Assembly (NCBI GenBank): GCA_036272935.1 | Contig: DATAXP010000075.1 | Location: 1-64,000, forward strand | Reading direction: 5' to 3' | DNA length: 64,000 bases | Source of the DNA: DATAXP01 sp036272935 | Lineage (GTDB): Bacteria; Planctomycetota; Planctomycetia; Pirellulales; PNKZ01 | Shown here: positions 44,990-53,855 of the stretch, in pieces | How positions within the stretch are numbered: the stretch's first letter is position 1 | How the letters are laid out: the number at the start of each line of letters is the position of its first letter | Position numbers and translations under genes: made by a program | Notes under the pieces: generated by a model | What the model saw: only the letters and a program-made list of their open reading frames with translations | Databases searched by the model: none | Told to the model about the DNA's origin: nothing

Positions 44990-46161
44990 GCCGCACGCCG
45001 CTGGCCTGGAAGAACCTGACGCATGAGTATCGCCGGCTGCTGCTGGCGGTCGCGGGCATCGGCTTCGCCGTGCTGCTGATGTTCATGCAGCTCGGGTTTC
45101 GTGGCGCGCTATTGGAGAGCACGGTGCTGCTGCCCCAGGCGTTCAATGCCGACCTGGTGATCGTCAGCAAGACGAAGTTCGCGCTGGTGATCCGCGAAAC
45201 GTTCTCGCGGCAAACACTGTTCCAGGCGCGCTCGTGTCCGGGCATCGACGAGGTGTATCCGCTGTACATGGAACTGCGCGAGTCGTCGTGGCGGCTGCCG
45301 CGCGTGATGCGCCACTCGTTGCCGGTGCGGACGCTGGCGTTCAATCCGCGCGATCCGGTGCTGCTCGATGGCGACGTGCTCCGGGCACGCGACGAACTGA
45401 TGATCCCCGACACGGTGCTGTTCGATCGGCTGTCGAAGGCCGACTACGGCAAGCCGGTCGTCGGCGAGACGGCGTACCTGGCCGATCACCGAGTGCGTGT
45501 GGTTGGCACGTTCGCGCTGGGGACCGATTTCGCCACCGACGCGACGGTGATCATGAGCGATCGCGCTTACGCCCAGTTCTTCTTTCCGCCGGGAGCAGCC
45601 GACAGCGCCCTGTCGCAGATCGATATCGGCCTGCTGACGCTAGAGCAGAAAATCAAGCGCGATCCGGCAGAAGTGCGGCGGGTACAAACGCGGCTGCGCG
45701 AGATGCTCCCTGAAAACGTACGCGTGCTCACCAAGGCCGAGTACATTGCCGCCGAACAGGACTTCTGGAATCGCAGCACGCCGGTGGGCTACGTGTTCGG
45801 CTTTGGGTTGGTGCTAGGCTTCGTCGTCGGCGTGATCATCTGCTACCAGGTGCTGTATGCCGACGTGACCGATCACATGCCCGAGTTCGCCACGCTCAAG
45901 GCGATGGGATATCGCACCCGGTTCTTCGTGCGGCTGATCATGCAAGAGTCGCTGTATCTTTCGGTGCTGGGGTTCATCCCGGCGCTGGTGTGCAGCGAAG
46001 CAATGTACAAGACCTTGGAGTATGTCACCGGCCTGCCGTTGAACCTGAGCGTCGGCCGGGCCTTGGCTGTGCTGTGGCTGGCCGTGGCGATGTGTGCCGT
46101 GTCCGGCTTGTTGACCTTGCGGCGCCTGCTGGCCGCCGATCCCGCGGAGTTGTTCCGATGA
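44986..46161 (+). CDS. DevC-type ABC permease 2
   Basis: 391 residues, paralogue of the preceding gene with the same topology: LLAVAGIGFAVLLMFMQLGF at the N-terminus, a periplasmic domain, then GFGLVLGFVVGVIICYQVLY and two further helices. Shared features with its partner include WKNLTHE versus RNLVHER and MPEFATLKAMGYRTRF versus MPEYATLMAMGYGRRY. Heterodimeric DevC pairs are known in some DevBCA loci. Overlaps by 4 bases with the neighbours, so all four genes are translated together. The export substrate is not evident; cyanobacterial DevBCA exports heterocyst glycolipids. Confidence 0.88.
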   Translation: MSRTPLAWKNLTHEYRRLLLAVAGIGFAVLLMFMQLGFRGALLESTVLLPQAFNADLVIVSKTKFALVIRETFSRQTLFQARSCPGIDEVYPLYMELRESSWRLPRVMRHSLPVRTLAFNPRDPVLLDGDVLRARDELMIPDTVLFDRLSKADYGKPVVGETAYLADHRVRVVGTFALGTDFATDATVIMSDRAYAQFFFPPGAADSALSQIDIGLLTLEQKIKRDPAEVRRVQTRLREMLPENVRVLTKAEYIAAEQDFWNRSTPVGYVFGFGLVLGFVVGVIICYQVLYADVTDHMPEFATLKAMGYRTRFFVRLIMQESLYLSVLGFIPALVCSEAMYKTLEYVTGLPLNLSVGRALAVLWLAVAMCAVSGLLTLRRLLAADPAELFR

Positions 46162-47336
46162 GCGTTTCCACATCGCCCGACCGCAGCGGCCTGCACCCGG
46201 AAATGGCGACTCGCCAAATTCCCTCGACCGACGGCCGACCGCAGGTTCGCGAGCTGGCGATCAAGATTCGCAAGCTGAACCACTCGTTCGGCACCGGCGA
46301 ACTGGCCAAGCAGGTGCTGTTTGAGAACAACCTCGACCTGACGCGCGGCGAGATCGTGATCATGACCGGCCCCTCAGGCTCGGGAAAGACCACGCTGCTC
46401 ACACTCATCGGCGGACTGCGCACCGTGCAGCAAGGAAGCCTGCAAGTGCTGGGAAACGAGATGCACGGACTCACGTCGAAGGAGCTGATGCGCGCACGGC
46501 GGAACATCGGGTTCATCTTCCAGGCGCACAACCTGTTCGCCTCGCTGACCGCGCAGGAGAACGTGCGGATGTCGTTGGAGCTGACGCACAACAATCGCTC
46601 GGAGATGAACGACCGCGCCGCCGAGATGCTCAAGCTGCTCGGCCTGGGACATCGCATCCATTACAAGCCGGGTTCGCTATCGGGCGGACAGCGGCAGCGA
46701 GTGGCGATCGCCAGGGCCTTGGTGAGCCGGCCGAAACTGATCCTGGCCGACGAGCCGACCGCGGCCCTGGACAAGCAGTCGGGCCGCGACGTGGTCGATT
46801 TGCTGCGTCGCGTCGCGCAGGAAGACTTGTGCACCATCCTGATGGTGACTCACGACAACCGTATTCTCGACGTCGCCGATCGCATCGTGAATATGGTCGA
46901 CGGGCACGTGGTGTCCGACGTGGTGGTGAGCGCCGCGGCCGTGGTCTGCGAGTTCCTGCGCAGTTGCCCGCTGTTCGAGGGCATGACGCCGGCTACCCTG
47001 CTGGCGGTGGCCGACAAGGTAATGATCGAACGGCACTCGGCCGGCGACGTCGTGATCCGCCAAGGCGAACAAGGAGACAAGTTCTACATCATTCACCACG
47101 GCGAGGCCGAGGTGCTCGTCGAGCACAGCGGCGCAACGAAGCGCATTGCCGAACTGAAGGAACGCGATTCCTTTGGCGAAGCGGCCTTGCTGCGCAACGA
47201 ACCGCGCAACGCGACCGTGCGAATCACCAAGGACGCCGAACTGTACGTGCTCGGCAAGGAAGACTTCCGTCACGTGATCGAAACGAGCGAGACCTTCGCC
47301 GAAGAGTTGCGAAAGATTCTGTTCCAGCGGCAGTGA
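46158..47336 (+). CDS. ABC ATPase (DevA-like) fused to a cyclic-nucleotide-binding domain
   Basis: 392 residues. The N-terminal ~250 residues are a DevA/LolD-type ATPase: Walker A GPSGSGKTT, Q-loop FIFQAHNLF, signature LSGGQRQRVAIARAL, Walker B LILADEPTAALD and switch His in VTHDN. The C-terminal ~125 residues form a cNMP-binding beta-roll: CPLFEGMTPATLLAVADKV, RQGEQGDKFYIIHHGEAEV and the phosphate cassette FGEAALLRNEPRNATV, which keeps the Gly-Glu and Arg of nucleotide-binding members. Control of pumping by cAMP or cGMP is therefore predicted. Last gene of the four-gene operon, overlapping the second permease by four bases. Confidence 0.9.
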   Translation: MSVSTSPDRSGLHPEMATRQIPSTDGRPQVRELAIKIRKLNHSFGTGELAKQVLFENNLDLTRGEIVIMTGPSGSGKTTLLTLIGGLRTVQQGSLQVLGNEMHGLTSKELMRARRNIGFIFQAHNLFASLTAQENVRMSLELTHNNRSEMNDRAAEMLKLLGLGHRIHYKPGSLSGGQRQRVAIARALVSRPKLILADEPTAALDKQSGRDVVDLLRRVAQEDLCTILMVTHDNRILDVADRIVNMVDGHVVSDVVVSAAAVVCEFLRSCPLFEGMTPATLLAVADKVMIERHSAGDVVIRQGEQGDKFYIIHHGEAEVLVEHSGATKRIAELKERDSFGEAALLRNEPRNATVRITKDAELYVLGKEDFRHVIETSETFAEELRKILFQRQ

Positions 47337-47361
47337 GATGTTGCGAGGCGCTGCGCCGCCA

Positions 47362-48822
47362 CTATCTCAGCAATTGTTCGGGAAAGAAGACGCGGCGAGC
47401 CGAATGGACGACTTCTGGCGTCGCGGGGCGTTCGACCGGTATCGGCTCCAATTCGGATAGCGGAATCGCCTTTGGTTCGGCCGCCTCATCCGGGGAATGA
47501 GCCTCGGAGAGCGCGGTCGTGTCCGGCTCGGGTGTCGGCTGCGCGGCCGTGGGGGTCGTTTCGTGGGACGACCCAGCGCCGGAGCCGCAGCACTCGATGG
47601 CCAGCTCGCCTTGCAGTTGCCGCAGATGGACCCGGGCCTGCTCGACAGCGCTGATCGCCTCGATGGTCTGGGCATCGGTTTGTAGACGGCTGATCTTGGC
47701 CACCGAGATTTCGGCGAAATTCGTGCCGCCGGTAGTGTTCAGCTTGTTCAGGTCGGCCAGGCGCTGGTCCCACGCATGGCTGCGTTCTACGGCGAGTTGC
47801 ACCTGGCGCACCCGGGCGTGGTAGGTTTCGATCGCTTCGCGGATCTGCTCGCCGATCTCGCGCTCCCGCCGGCCGCGCAGATCGAGCAACTGTCCGCGCC
47901 GAGCCGCGATCTCGCGGTCGATCAGTGCCGGCATCAGGCAGCGGACCAGGAGCGCGTGTCCCGGCGCCGCTTCGCCCAGCAGGCCGTTGGCGGCGCGCAG
48001 ATAGCTGCGCGTCAAATCCAGCGTGTCGCGATCCAACGACCACACGAGCAGTCGCAGCACGTTGAGTTCCGGCCGCTGCGATAGGCCGCGCTGCACTTCG
48101 CTCTCGATGTCCATCGGCACGAACTCAGCCGACAGCTTCGTGTCGGGCCAGAACCTCACGCCGGGTTCATGCGATTCCATTCCCAGCAGCCGCCGCAACT
48201 CGTGGTTCCCCTGCGTCAGGGACAGTTCCAGATCTTCCGTCTGCGAACGGACCTCGACCTTGCGACGTTCAAATTCCGAGGCGTCGAAGGGGATCTGCAA
48301 ACCTTGCCGGTGCAACTGGGCGATCCTGTCGAGCATCTGGTCGAGCTCGTGGCCGACGCGATCGAGCACGTTGCGCTTCGCCTCCCCTTCGGCCAGGCGG
48401 TAGTAAAGCTGCATCGCGGTGCCGGCAGCATCGTTCTGCAACTCGGCGGCGGCGCCGGTGAGCACCTGCGAGCGCAATGGCGCCGCGCGGTCATGACGCG
48501 AACCACCGGACGACACGCCGCGCTCGCGCACCATCAGGCTCGCCAGCGGCGCGGCGCGGGCCGCCATGCACTGGCACTCGATCGGCGTGAGCGCGTAGTA
48601 GTGCGCCGTGGCGGCGGGCCCCGGCGAGCCGGTCGTCGCATCCCAGGCCATCGTGCCGCGCTCCACCGCCGGCAGCGCCTCTTCGACCCAATGCGAAGCC
48701 GCTGAACCGGAGCAACACGACGAGCCCCCGCTGCGATGGATGGCGCAGCCTCCGCCGGCCACTGCAAGCGTGGCCATGCCGAGCCCCAACGCCACGACCA
48801 ATAGCATGCGCCCAACGCGCAT
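47362..48822 (-). CDS. TolC-like lipoprotein, helical tunnel type
   Basis: 486 residues. The signal peptide ends in a Cys-containing lipobox-like stretch (LAVAGGGCAIHRSGG). The middle is helical with Gln/Arg/Glu-rich repeats resembling outer-membrane-factor hairpins (RVGHELDQMLDRIAQLHRQG, SQTEDLELSLTQGNHELRRL, REAIETYHARVRQVQLAVER). No clear beta-barrel strands are visible, and the C-terminus is Pro/Glu-rich (SELEPIPVERPATPE). ATG 48822 has AAGG 6 bases upstream and gives a compact signal; ATG 48876 would add 18 residues. It is convergent with the exporter operon, with 25 bases between stops, so it may be the outer partner of the DevBCA pump. That link is inference. Confidence 0.65.
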   Translation of the reverse strand: MRVGRMLLVVALGLGMATLAVAGGGCAIHRSGGSSCCSGSAASHWVEEALPAVERGTMAWDATTGSPGPAATAHYYALTPIECQCMAARAAPLASLMVRERGVSSGGSRHDRAAPLRSQVLTGAAAELQNDAAGTAMQLYYRLAEGEAKRNVLDRVGHELDQMLDRIAQLHRQGLQIPFDASEFERRKVEVRSQTEDLELSLTQGNHELRRLLGMESHEPGVRFWPDTKLSAEFVPMDIESEVQRGLSQRPELNVLRLLVWSLDRDTLDLTRSYLRAANGLLGEAAPGHALLVRCLMPALIDREIAARRGQLLDLRGRREREIGEQIREAIETYHARVRQVQLAVERSHAWDQRLADLNKLNTTGGTNFAEISVAKISRLQTDAQTIEAISAVEQARVHLRQLQGELAIECCGSGAGSSHETTPTAAQPTPEPDTTALSEAHSPDEAAEPKAIPLSELEPIPVERPATPEVVHSARRVFFPEQLLR

Positions 48823-48991
48823 CGTCCACCTTCGGCTGGTGTCGAATCGATAAAATCGCCAACGCATGGGGTTCATCGTTGCAACGGTCGCCCGGACTAG
48901 AACCTTTATGCCGCGCCTGCCTTGAGCAGCAAAAGCGGCTTAAATTCCGTGCGGCGCGTAAGAACCGACGGTAGCGATCGTGCCGATTTTG

Positions 48992-49987
48992 CTACGGCGA
49001 GCGTCGTATCGCTCGGGCGTAACCGTACTCCAAGAACCAATGCCAGGCGGCCTCGGCGGCCTGGCGGGCCGGTCGCGGCGCGTAGCCTAGCTCGGCGGCC
49101 GCCCGCGCGTAACTGAAGTGGTGCGGCAGACTTGAAAGTTCGGTCGCCGCCGAGTTGATTAATGGCTCGCGACCGGTCACGCGATGCCACAGGTCTCCAG
49201 AGCGCCCCACCACCCACACCATCATGGGACCAGCACGCACGACCGGACCGCGCGAACCTGCAACCTCGGCAAACATTCTCCAGGCTTCCAGATACCGTAG
49301 CGGCTCCCCCCCCAGCACGTACCGTCGCCCGGCCTTGCCCCGATCCATGGCACGCAAGATACCGTCGGCAACGTCGCGCACATCGCAAAAATCGTTGCCG
49401 CCGCGCGGCGCCAGCATCGGCCGCGCCGCCACCACATCCAGCAGCATTCGCCCACTCGATGGCTTCCAATCCCAGGGGCCGAGCATGAACGCCGGATTCA
49501 CGATCACCGCGTCGAGCCCCTCGCGCACCAGGTCGAGCACCACCGCCTCTCCCTGTCGCTTGCTTTGCACGTAGGGATAGCGAACCGCGGCGTCGGCTGG
49601 AGTCTCTTCGTCGGCCGGCTGGGCTCGAGTCCCCAGCCCCAGCGTATCGACGGTCGATATGTGGACCATCCGCGCGCCGGCATCGCGTGCCGCGCGGGCC
49701 ACGTTGCGCGTCCCCTCGACGTTGATCGCCCGATGCGTGTCGAGCCCTGACCAGCCGATGTGCACGTGACCCGCGGCGTGGATCACTCGATCGACACCGC
49801 GCATCGCCTTCCGCAGGCATCCGGCATCGCAGACGTCGCCGACGACGATTTCCACGTCGAGCCCAGCCAGCGGCTTGTCGGCGCTGGCCGAGCGCCTCAG
49901 GACGCGCACCGCCCTGCCGCGCTCCAGCGCAAGCCGCACCACGTTATTGCCGAGCAAGCCCGTTGCCCCGGTAACCAAAAGAACCAT
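48992..49987 (-). CDS. NAD(P)-dependent sugar epimerase / dehydratase-like protein
   Basis: 331 residues, extended short-chain dehydrogenase. Cofactor motif VTGATGLLGNNVVRLAL; the active-site Tyr and Lys in YPYVQSKRQGE with Ser/Thr in HISTVDTLG; NPAFMLGPWDWKPS in the substrate side. It is closest in pattern to dihydroflavonol-reductase-like and hopanoid-associated (HpnA-like) epimerases, but no specific substrate can be named. It begins 47 bases after murG on the same strand and may belong to the mur transcript. The start ATG 49987 begins directly with the cofactor strand. Confidence 0.85.
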   Translation of the reverse strand: MVLLVTGATGLLGNNVVRLALERGRAVRVLRRSASADKPLAGLDVEIVVGDVCDAGCLRKAMRGVDRVIHAAGHVHIGWSGLDTHRAINVEGTRNVARAARDAGARMVHISTVDTLGLGTRAQPADEETPADAAVRYPYVQSKRQGEAVVLDLVREGLDAVIVNPAFMLGPWDWKPSSGRMLLDVVAARPMLAPRGGNDFCDVRDVADGILRAMDRGKAGRRYVLGGEPLRYLEAWRMFAEVAGSRGPVVRAGPMMVWVVGRSGDLWHRVTGREPLINSAATELSSLPHHFSYARAAAELGYAPRPARQAAEAAWHWFLEYGYARAIRRSP

Positions 49988-50034
49988 GTGAGCAGTAGTG
50001 ATACGTCGATGCTTAGCCGCCGCGTTCGCTTATC

Positions 50035-51156
50035 CTACGCGGCACGTGCCGAGGGAGCCACTATGCGGCGCTCGGCAATTCTGCGCACCAGTCGAGCCAC
50101 TTCAGCCGCGGCATGGGGCATGGCCATGGTCCGCATCCCCTCTCGCAACTTCTGGCGCGAGCGCGGATCGACCGCCAGCCGCAACAGTTGATCGGCCAGC
50201 TCGCCGGCCGGATCTGTGGCGCGCCGGAAGTCGACCGCCCGGCACGCACCGTGCCGGGCGTAAACCACCGCGTTGCGCAACTGATGATCGTCGGCAGCGT
50301 GCGGATATGGAACTACGATTGCCGTCGAGCCGCACGCGGCCAATTCGGCCAAGGTCGTCCCGCCGGCGCGCGAGATCACCACGTCCGCATCGGCCAATAG
50401 CTCGGCAACGTTCGGAAAGAACGCTCGCAGCGTTGCCCAGCGTCCCCGCTGCGCGTAGCGATCGCGCGTCGTGGCCAACTCGGCCGCGCCCGTTTGATGG
50501 AACACCCCCCATTGCTCGAATCGAGCGCCAAGGCGGGCAATCGCTTCGGGGACCGTGCGATTCAAGTCGGCCGAGCCGTTGCTGCCCCCCAGCACGACGA
50601 GCCGCGGTGGGCGCGATCCGAGCTTCGCTGCTGCTCGCTGCGAGAACATCGAGCGCACCGGATTCCCGGTGTGCCGAAAGCGATCCTGGCGAATGTTCAA
50701 CCATGGCTGGGCCTCTGCCATCGCCGCGCACACCAGTTCGGCATGTGGTGCGAGCCAGCGGGTCACGCGACCCGGCAACGCGTTCTGTTCCAGCAACACC
50801 AGCGGCGTGCGGGTGGCGTGCGCCGCACGTGCCATCGGCACGCTCGACCAACCACCGAGGCCGACCACCACGTCGGCCGGATGCTTTGCCAACCATCGTC
50901 GGGCTGCGGCGACCCCGGCGACATAGTCCAGCGCAAAGTGGGGCATCTTCCACGGCCTGCGTGGCCACGCCCGGCAACGGAACGCGACATATTGGTGGCC
51001 GTGCTGCTCGACGATGCGCCGCTCCATGGCGCCGCCGGCACCCGCGAACGTGATTCGTATGCAGTCGCCCAGAGCGCCGAGCCGCTCGGCCACCGCCAAG
51101 CCCGGGAACAAGTGCCCACCAGTCCCACCGCCGCAAAAAATGATGTGAGCATTCAT
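50035..51156 (-). CDS. murG: UDP-GlcNAc:lipid I N-acetylglucosaminyltransferase
   Basis: 373 residues. It adds GlcNAc to lipid I to make lipid II at the inner membrane face. The N-terminal glycine loop CGGGTGGHLFPGLAVAE, the GLGGWSSVPMARAAH loop, LLEQNALPGRVTR, the second glycine motif VLGGSNGSADLN and the UDP-GlcNAc site ISRAGGTTLAELAACG with VPYPHAADDHQLRNA are all present. ATG 51156 fits the family N-terminus; the frame is open to 51771 but that overlaps mraY. Follows mraY by 11 bases. FtsW, murD and murC, usual neighbours, are absent here. Confidence 0.95.
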   Translation of the reverse strand: MNAHIIFCGGGTGGHLFPGLAVAERLGALGDCIRITFAGAGGAMERRIVEQHGHQYVAFRCRAWPRRPWKMPHFALDYVAGVAAARRWLAKHPADVVVGLGGWSSVPMARAAHATRTPLVLLEQNALPGRVTRWLAPHAELVCAAMAEAQPWLNIRQDRFRHTGNPVRSMFSQRAAAKLGSRPPRLVVLGGSNGSADLNRTVPEAIARLGARFEQWGVFHQTGAAELATTRDRYAQRGRWATLRAFFPNVAELLADADVVISRAGGTTLAELAACGSTAIVVPYPHAADDHQLRNAVVYARHGACRAVDFRRATDPAGELADQLLRLAVDPRSRQKLREGMRTMAMPHAAAEVARLVRRIAERRIVAPSARAA

Positions 51157-51167
51157 GGCTGGTTGCC

Positions 51168-52154
51168 TCAAAGCGGCCACAGGATGTACGAGGCCGCCAC
51201 ACCGACGATCGCGCAACACGCCGCCGCGTTGCGGAATGCCGCCACGATGCTCGGCTCCGACCAGCCAAGAAACTGAAAGTGATGATGCAGCGGCGCACAT
51301 CGCAGCAGACGACGTTGCGTCGCACGGAACCACGCAACCTGCGCGATCACACTGAGCGTCTCGACGACAAACACCCCGGCAACTAGCGGCCACAAGAACT
51401 GCACATCGGCCACGATCGCCAAGTACCCGAGCAATCCCCCCAAGGCCAGCGAGCCGGTATCGCCCATGAATACCCGCGCCGGATGGCGGTTGAACCACAG
51501 GAAGCCGGCAAGCACGCCGACCAGCGCGCCCAGCAGCACGAGTAACTCGCCGCGGTTCGCAGCGGCGGCGGTGGCGACGACCATCAACGCCAAGGCACCG
51601 GCCGACCACAACGAGCATCCTGCAGCCAGGCCGTCGAGCCCGTCGGTCAGGTTCACGGCGTTGGCCGAGGCGACCATCACCAACGTCGCCCACGGGATCA
51701 TCGACCACGCAGCCGCACCGTCGTCGCGTAGGTGCGCCAGGCCCGCGGCAACCATCGCCGCCACGACACATTGCCCGGCGAGCTTTTGCTGCCGCGAGAG
51801 GCCGCTGCCATGCTTCACGCGTTTGCGGAGATCATCGACCGCGCCAACTGCCGCCATCCCGGCCGTGGCCACGAGTGCCAGCAGCACCGTGCCGCAACGG
51901 AGATCGGCTAGCACAACCACTGTGAGCATCCACACTGCAACGATCACCGCGCCCCCCATCGACGGCGTGGCATGCTTGGCGGCGTGCAGTTGCCGCAGCA
52001 TCGGCGAAGGGCTGGCGTTGGTGTCGGTACACAGCCGCCGCAATCGTCTGATCGCCCAAGGCATGACGATCAGCATCAGCACGAGTGCGACGCCACCGGC
52101 CAGCGCGGCGCGGACGACGGGACCGGCTACATTCGTCAACGGGTCGAAAAACAC
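51168..52154 (-). CDS. mraY: Phospho-N-acetylmuramoyl-pentapeptide-transferase
   Basis: 328 residues, an integral membrane enzyme that makes lipid I from UDP-MurNAc-pentapeptide and undecaprenyl phosphate. Conserved sites are KHATPSMGG, VGAVDDLRKR (double Asp), AVNLTDGLDGLAAG, FMGDTGSLALGG and APLHHHFQFLG (the His cluster). About ten hydrophobic helices. It is shorter than E. coli MraY (360), mostly in the N-terminal region. GTG 52154 with GAGGAG seven bases upstream is taken as start; an extension to 52262 has no ribosome site and passes through a repeat. Separated from murF by a 306-base repeat-rich gap. Confidence 0.93.
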   Translation of the reverse strand: MFFDPLTNVAGPVVRAALAGGVALVLMLIVMPWAIRRLRRLCTDTNASPSPMLRQLHAAKHATPSMGGAVIVAVWMLTVVVLADLRCGTVLLALVATAGMAAVGAVDDLRKRVKHGSGLSRQQKLAGQCVVAAMVAAGLAHLRDDGAAAWSMIPWATLVMVASANAVNLTDGLDGLAAGCSLWSAGALALMVVATAAAANRGELLVLLGALVGVLAGFLWFNRHPARVFMGDTGSLALGGLLGYLAIVADVQFLWPLVAGVFVVETLSVIAQVAWFRATQRRLLRCAPLHHHFQFLGWSEPSIVAAFRNAAACCAIVGVAASYILWPL

Positions 52155-52460
52155 CGGGTCGCTCCTCGCTCTCGGTGGCTTGGGGTGCGACGCCGAGAGT
52201 CGGCCGGGTGGGGCTCGCGACTCTCGGCGGCACCGGTGATCCCTGAGACGCCGGAGCGGCAACGTTTGCCGCTCCGGCGCTCAGTCAAAAGGCTCCGCCG
52301 AGAAGCACCTGCCGGAGCGGTTGACCCAGTAACCGCGGACCCGGCAAGTTGAAGCTTCGACCCAGGAGGAGGGGTAGCAATCCCAAGGTCCCGCAACCTC
52401 GAGAACGCCTTCGGCGGAGCCCGCAATGGTTCCTTGCAATTAGTCGGTTGCGTTCTTGTT
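52155..52460. repeat. Repeat-rich gap between murF and mraY with three inverted repeats
   Basis: 306 bases without a gene. Inverted repeats: CGCCGAGAGTCG (52191-52202) with 52218-52229, a perfect 12-base stem; CGCCGGAGCGGCAA (52249-52262) with 52266-52279, a perfect 14-base stem with a 3-base loop; and GGCTCCGCCGA (52291-52301) with TCGGCGGAGCC (52411-52421), 11 bases flanking a 109-base interior. No T-run follows any stem. The third pair looks like ends of a small element or a structured RNA. Confidence 0.65.
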
Positions 52461-53837
52461 TCAAGCCACGTTCAGCAGCGCCAGGCAACGTTCAAGCCCC
52501 ACGGCCCGCGATCCTTTGACCAGCAATACATCGTCAGACGTTACGACCTGCCGGGCCACGTCGGCCGCCTCGCAGGCATCGCGGCAGGTGAACACGCATT
52601 GTTCGGCCATCCCGGCAGCCCGCGCCCCGGCAATCACGTGCTCGGCATGTTCGCCGCAGGCGATCAGCACGTCGGCACCGCACACGGTCACCACCTGGTC
52701 GCCCACCTGGCGATGAAGCTGCGGCGTTTCGGGACCAAGCTCGCGCATGTCGCCACATAGGGCAATCCGCCGACCGGCGGCGTCGAAATCGCGCAGCAGT
52801 TCGAGCGCCGCCCGCATCGCCGTGGGGCTGGCGTTGTAGCAATCGTTGATGATCGTCGCCCCGCGCCACTCGCGCACTTCGCAGCGCATCTGCGGCGAAC
52901 GGAAGTCGGCCAACCCGGTGGTGATCGCCGGCCACGTCACGCCCAGGTGTCGGGCGACCGCAATGGCCATCAGCGCGCTGGTAAGATGGTGACGACCCCA
53001 GACCGGCACAGCCATCTCGTGGCCGTTGGCGGTGAATTCGAGCAGGCCGCCGGAGCTGCGCACGCCGGTAGCTGCGTAGTCGGCCTCGGCGCTGCGTCCT
53101 ACGGTGACCACGCGCGCCGTGCAGCGCCCCACCAACGGTCGTATCCGCGCATCGTCAGCCGATAGAATCGCCAGCCCGTCGCGCGGCAGCGCGTCGAGCA
53201 GTTCCGCTTTCGCTCCGGCCAATGCCTCGCGGCTGCCGAAGGTGCCCAGGTGTGCCTCGCCGAGTTGCGTGATCACACCGACCTGCGGGCGACAAATATC
53301 GGCCAAGGCGGCAATTTCGCCGGCGGCGCTGGCTCCCAGCTCGACCACGGCATAGTCGTGGTCGTGCCGCCAGCCGAGCATGCTCAGCGGCAGCCCCACA
53401 TGATTGTTGTAGTTCCGCGGACTGGCGCTACCGCTTTGTCCCGCGCCCAGCGCCGCGTGGATCATTTGCCGCGTCGTGGTCTTGCCGACGCTGCCGGTCA
53501 CCGCGACTACGCGCCCTTGAAAACGGTTCCGCTGCCAGCGCGCCGCGGCGACCAACGCCTCGGCAGCATCGTGTACTTCGATCGCCCAGCGTCCTGCCGG
53601 CGGCTCCGCGGCGCGGCTCGACACCGTGCCCGCCGCTCCTTGGCGATACGCATCGCCGATGAACTCGGCACCGTCGACGCGCATGCCGGGCAGAGCCCAG
53701 AACACGTCGCCGGGTCGCACGTCGCGGCTATCGATCACCACGCGGCGAATCGCCGTGTGCCGTCCCTTGCCGCCGGCGCCCGTTCGGCAACGGCCTTGCG
53801 TGGCGGCGATCAGTTCGTCGAGCGTAAGCCGGGACAT
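52461..53837 (-). CDS. murF: UDP-N-acetylmuramoyl-tripeptide--D-alanyl-D-alanine ligase
   Basis: 458 residues. It adds D-Ala-D-Ala to the UDP-MurNAc tripeptide in the cytoplasm. The P-loop is VAVTGSVGKTTTRQM; other Mur-ligase blocks are ASPRNYNNHVGLPLSML, VVELGASAAGEIAALADI, HLGTFGSREALAGAKAEL and NDCYNASPTAMRAAL. The N-terminal MurF domain IDSRDVRPGDVFWALPGMR precedes it. Length is normal (E. coli 452). Second gene of the mur cluster; 18 bases separate it from murE. Confidence 0.95.
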   Translation of the reverse strand: MSRLTLDELIAATQGRCRTGAGGKGRHTAIRRVVIDSRDVRPGDVFWALPGMRVDGAEFIGDAYRQGAAGTVSSRAAEPPAGRWAIEVHDAAEALVAAARWQRNRFQGRVVAVTGSVGKTTTRQMIHAALGAGQSGSASPRNYNNHVGLPLSMLGWRHDHDYAVVELGASAAGEIAALADICRPQVGVITQLGEAHLGTFGSREALAGAKAELLDALPRDGLAILSADDARIRPLVGRCTARVVTVGRSAEADYAATGVRSSGGLLEFTANGHEMAVPVWGRHHLTSALMAIAVARHLGVTWPAITTGLADFRSPQMRCEVREWRGATIINDCYNASPTAMRAALELLRDFDAAGRRIALCGDMRELGPETPQLHRQVGDQVVTVCGADVLIACGEHAEHVIAGARAAGMAEQCVFTCRDACEAADVARQVVTSDDVLLVKGSRAVGLERCLALLNVA

Positions 53838-53855
53838 GAGAACCCTAAAGTATGG

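Noticed and set aside
51157..51771. Upstream extension of the murG frame
   Set aside because: It overlaps mraY, which has all catalytic motifs; MurG proper starts at 51156.
52249..52279. Perfect 14-base hairpin considered as an intrinsic terminator
   Set aside because: No T-run follows on either strand, so it is reported as a structural repeat instead.
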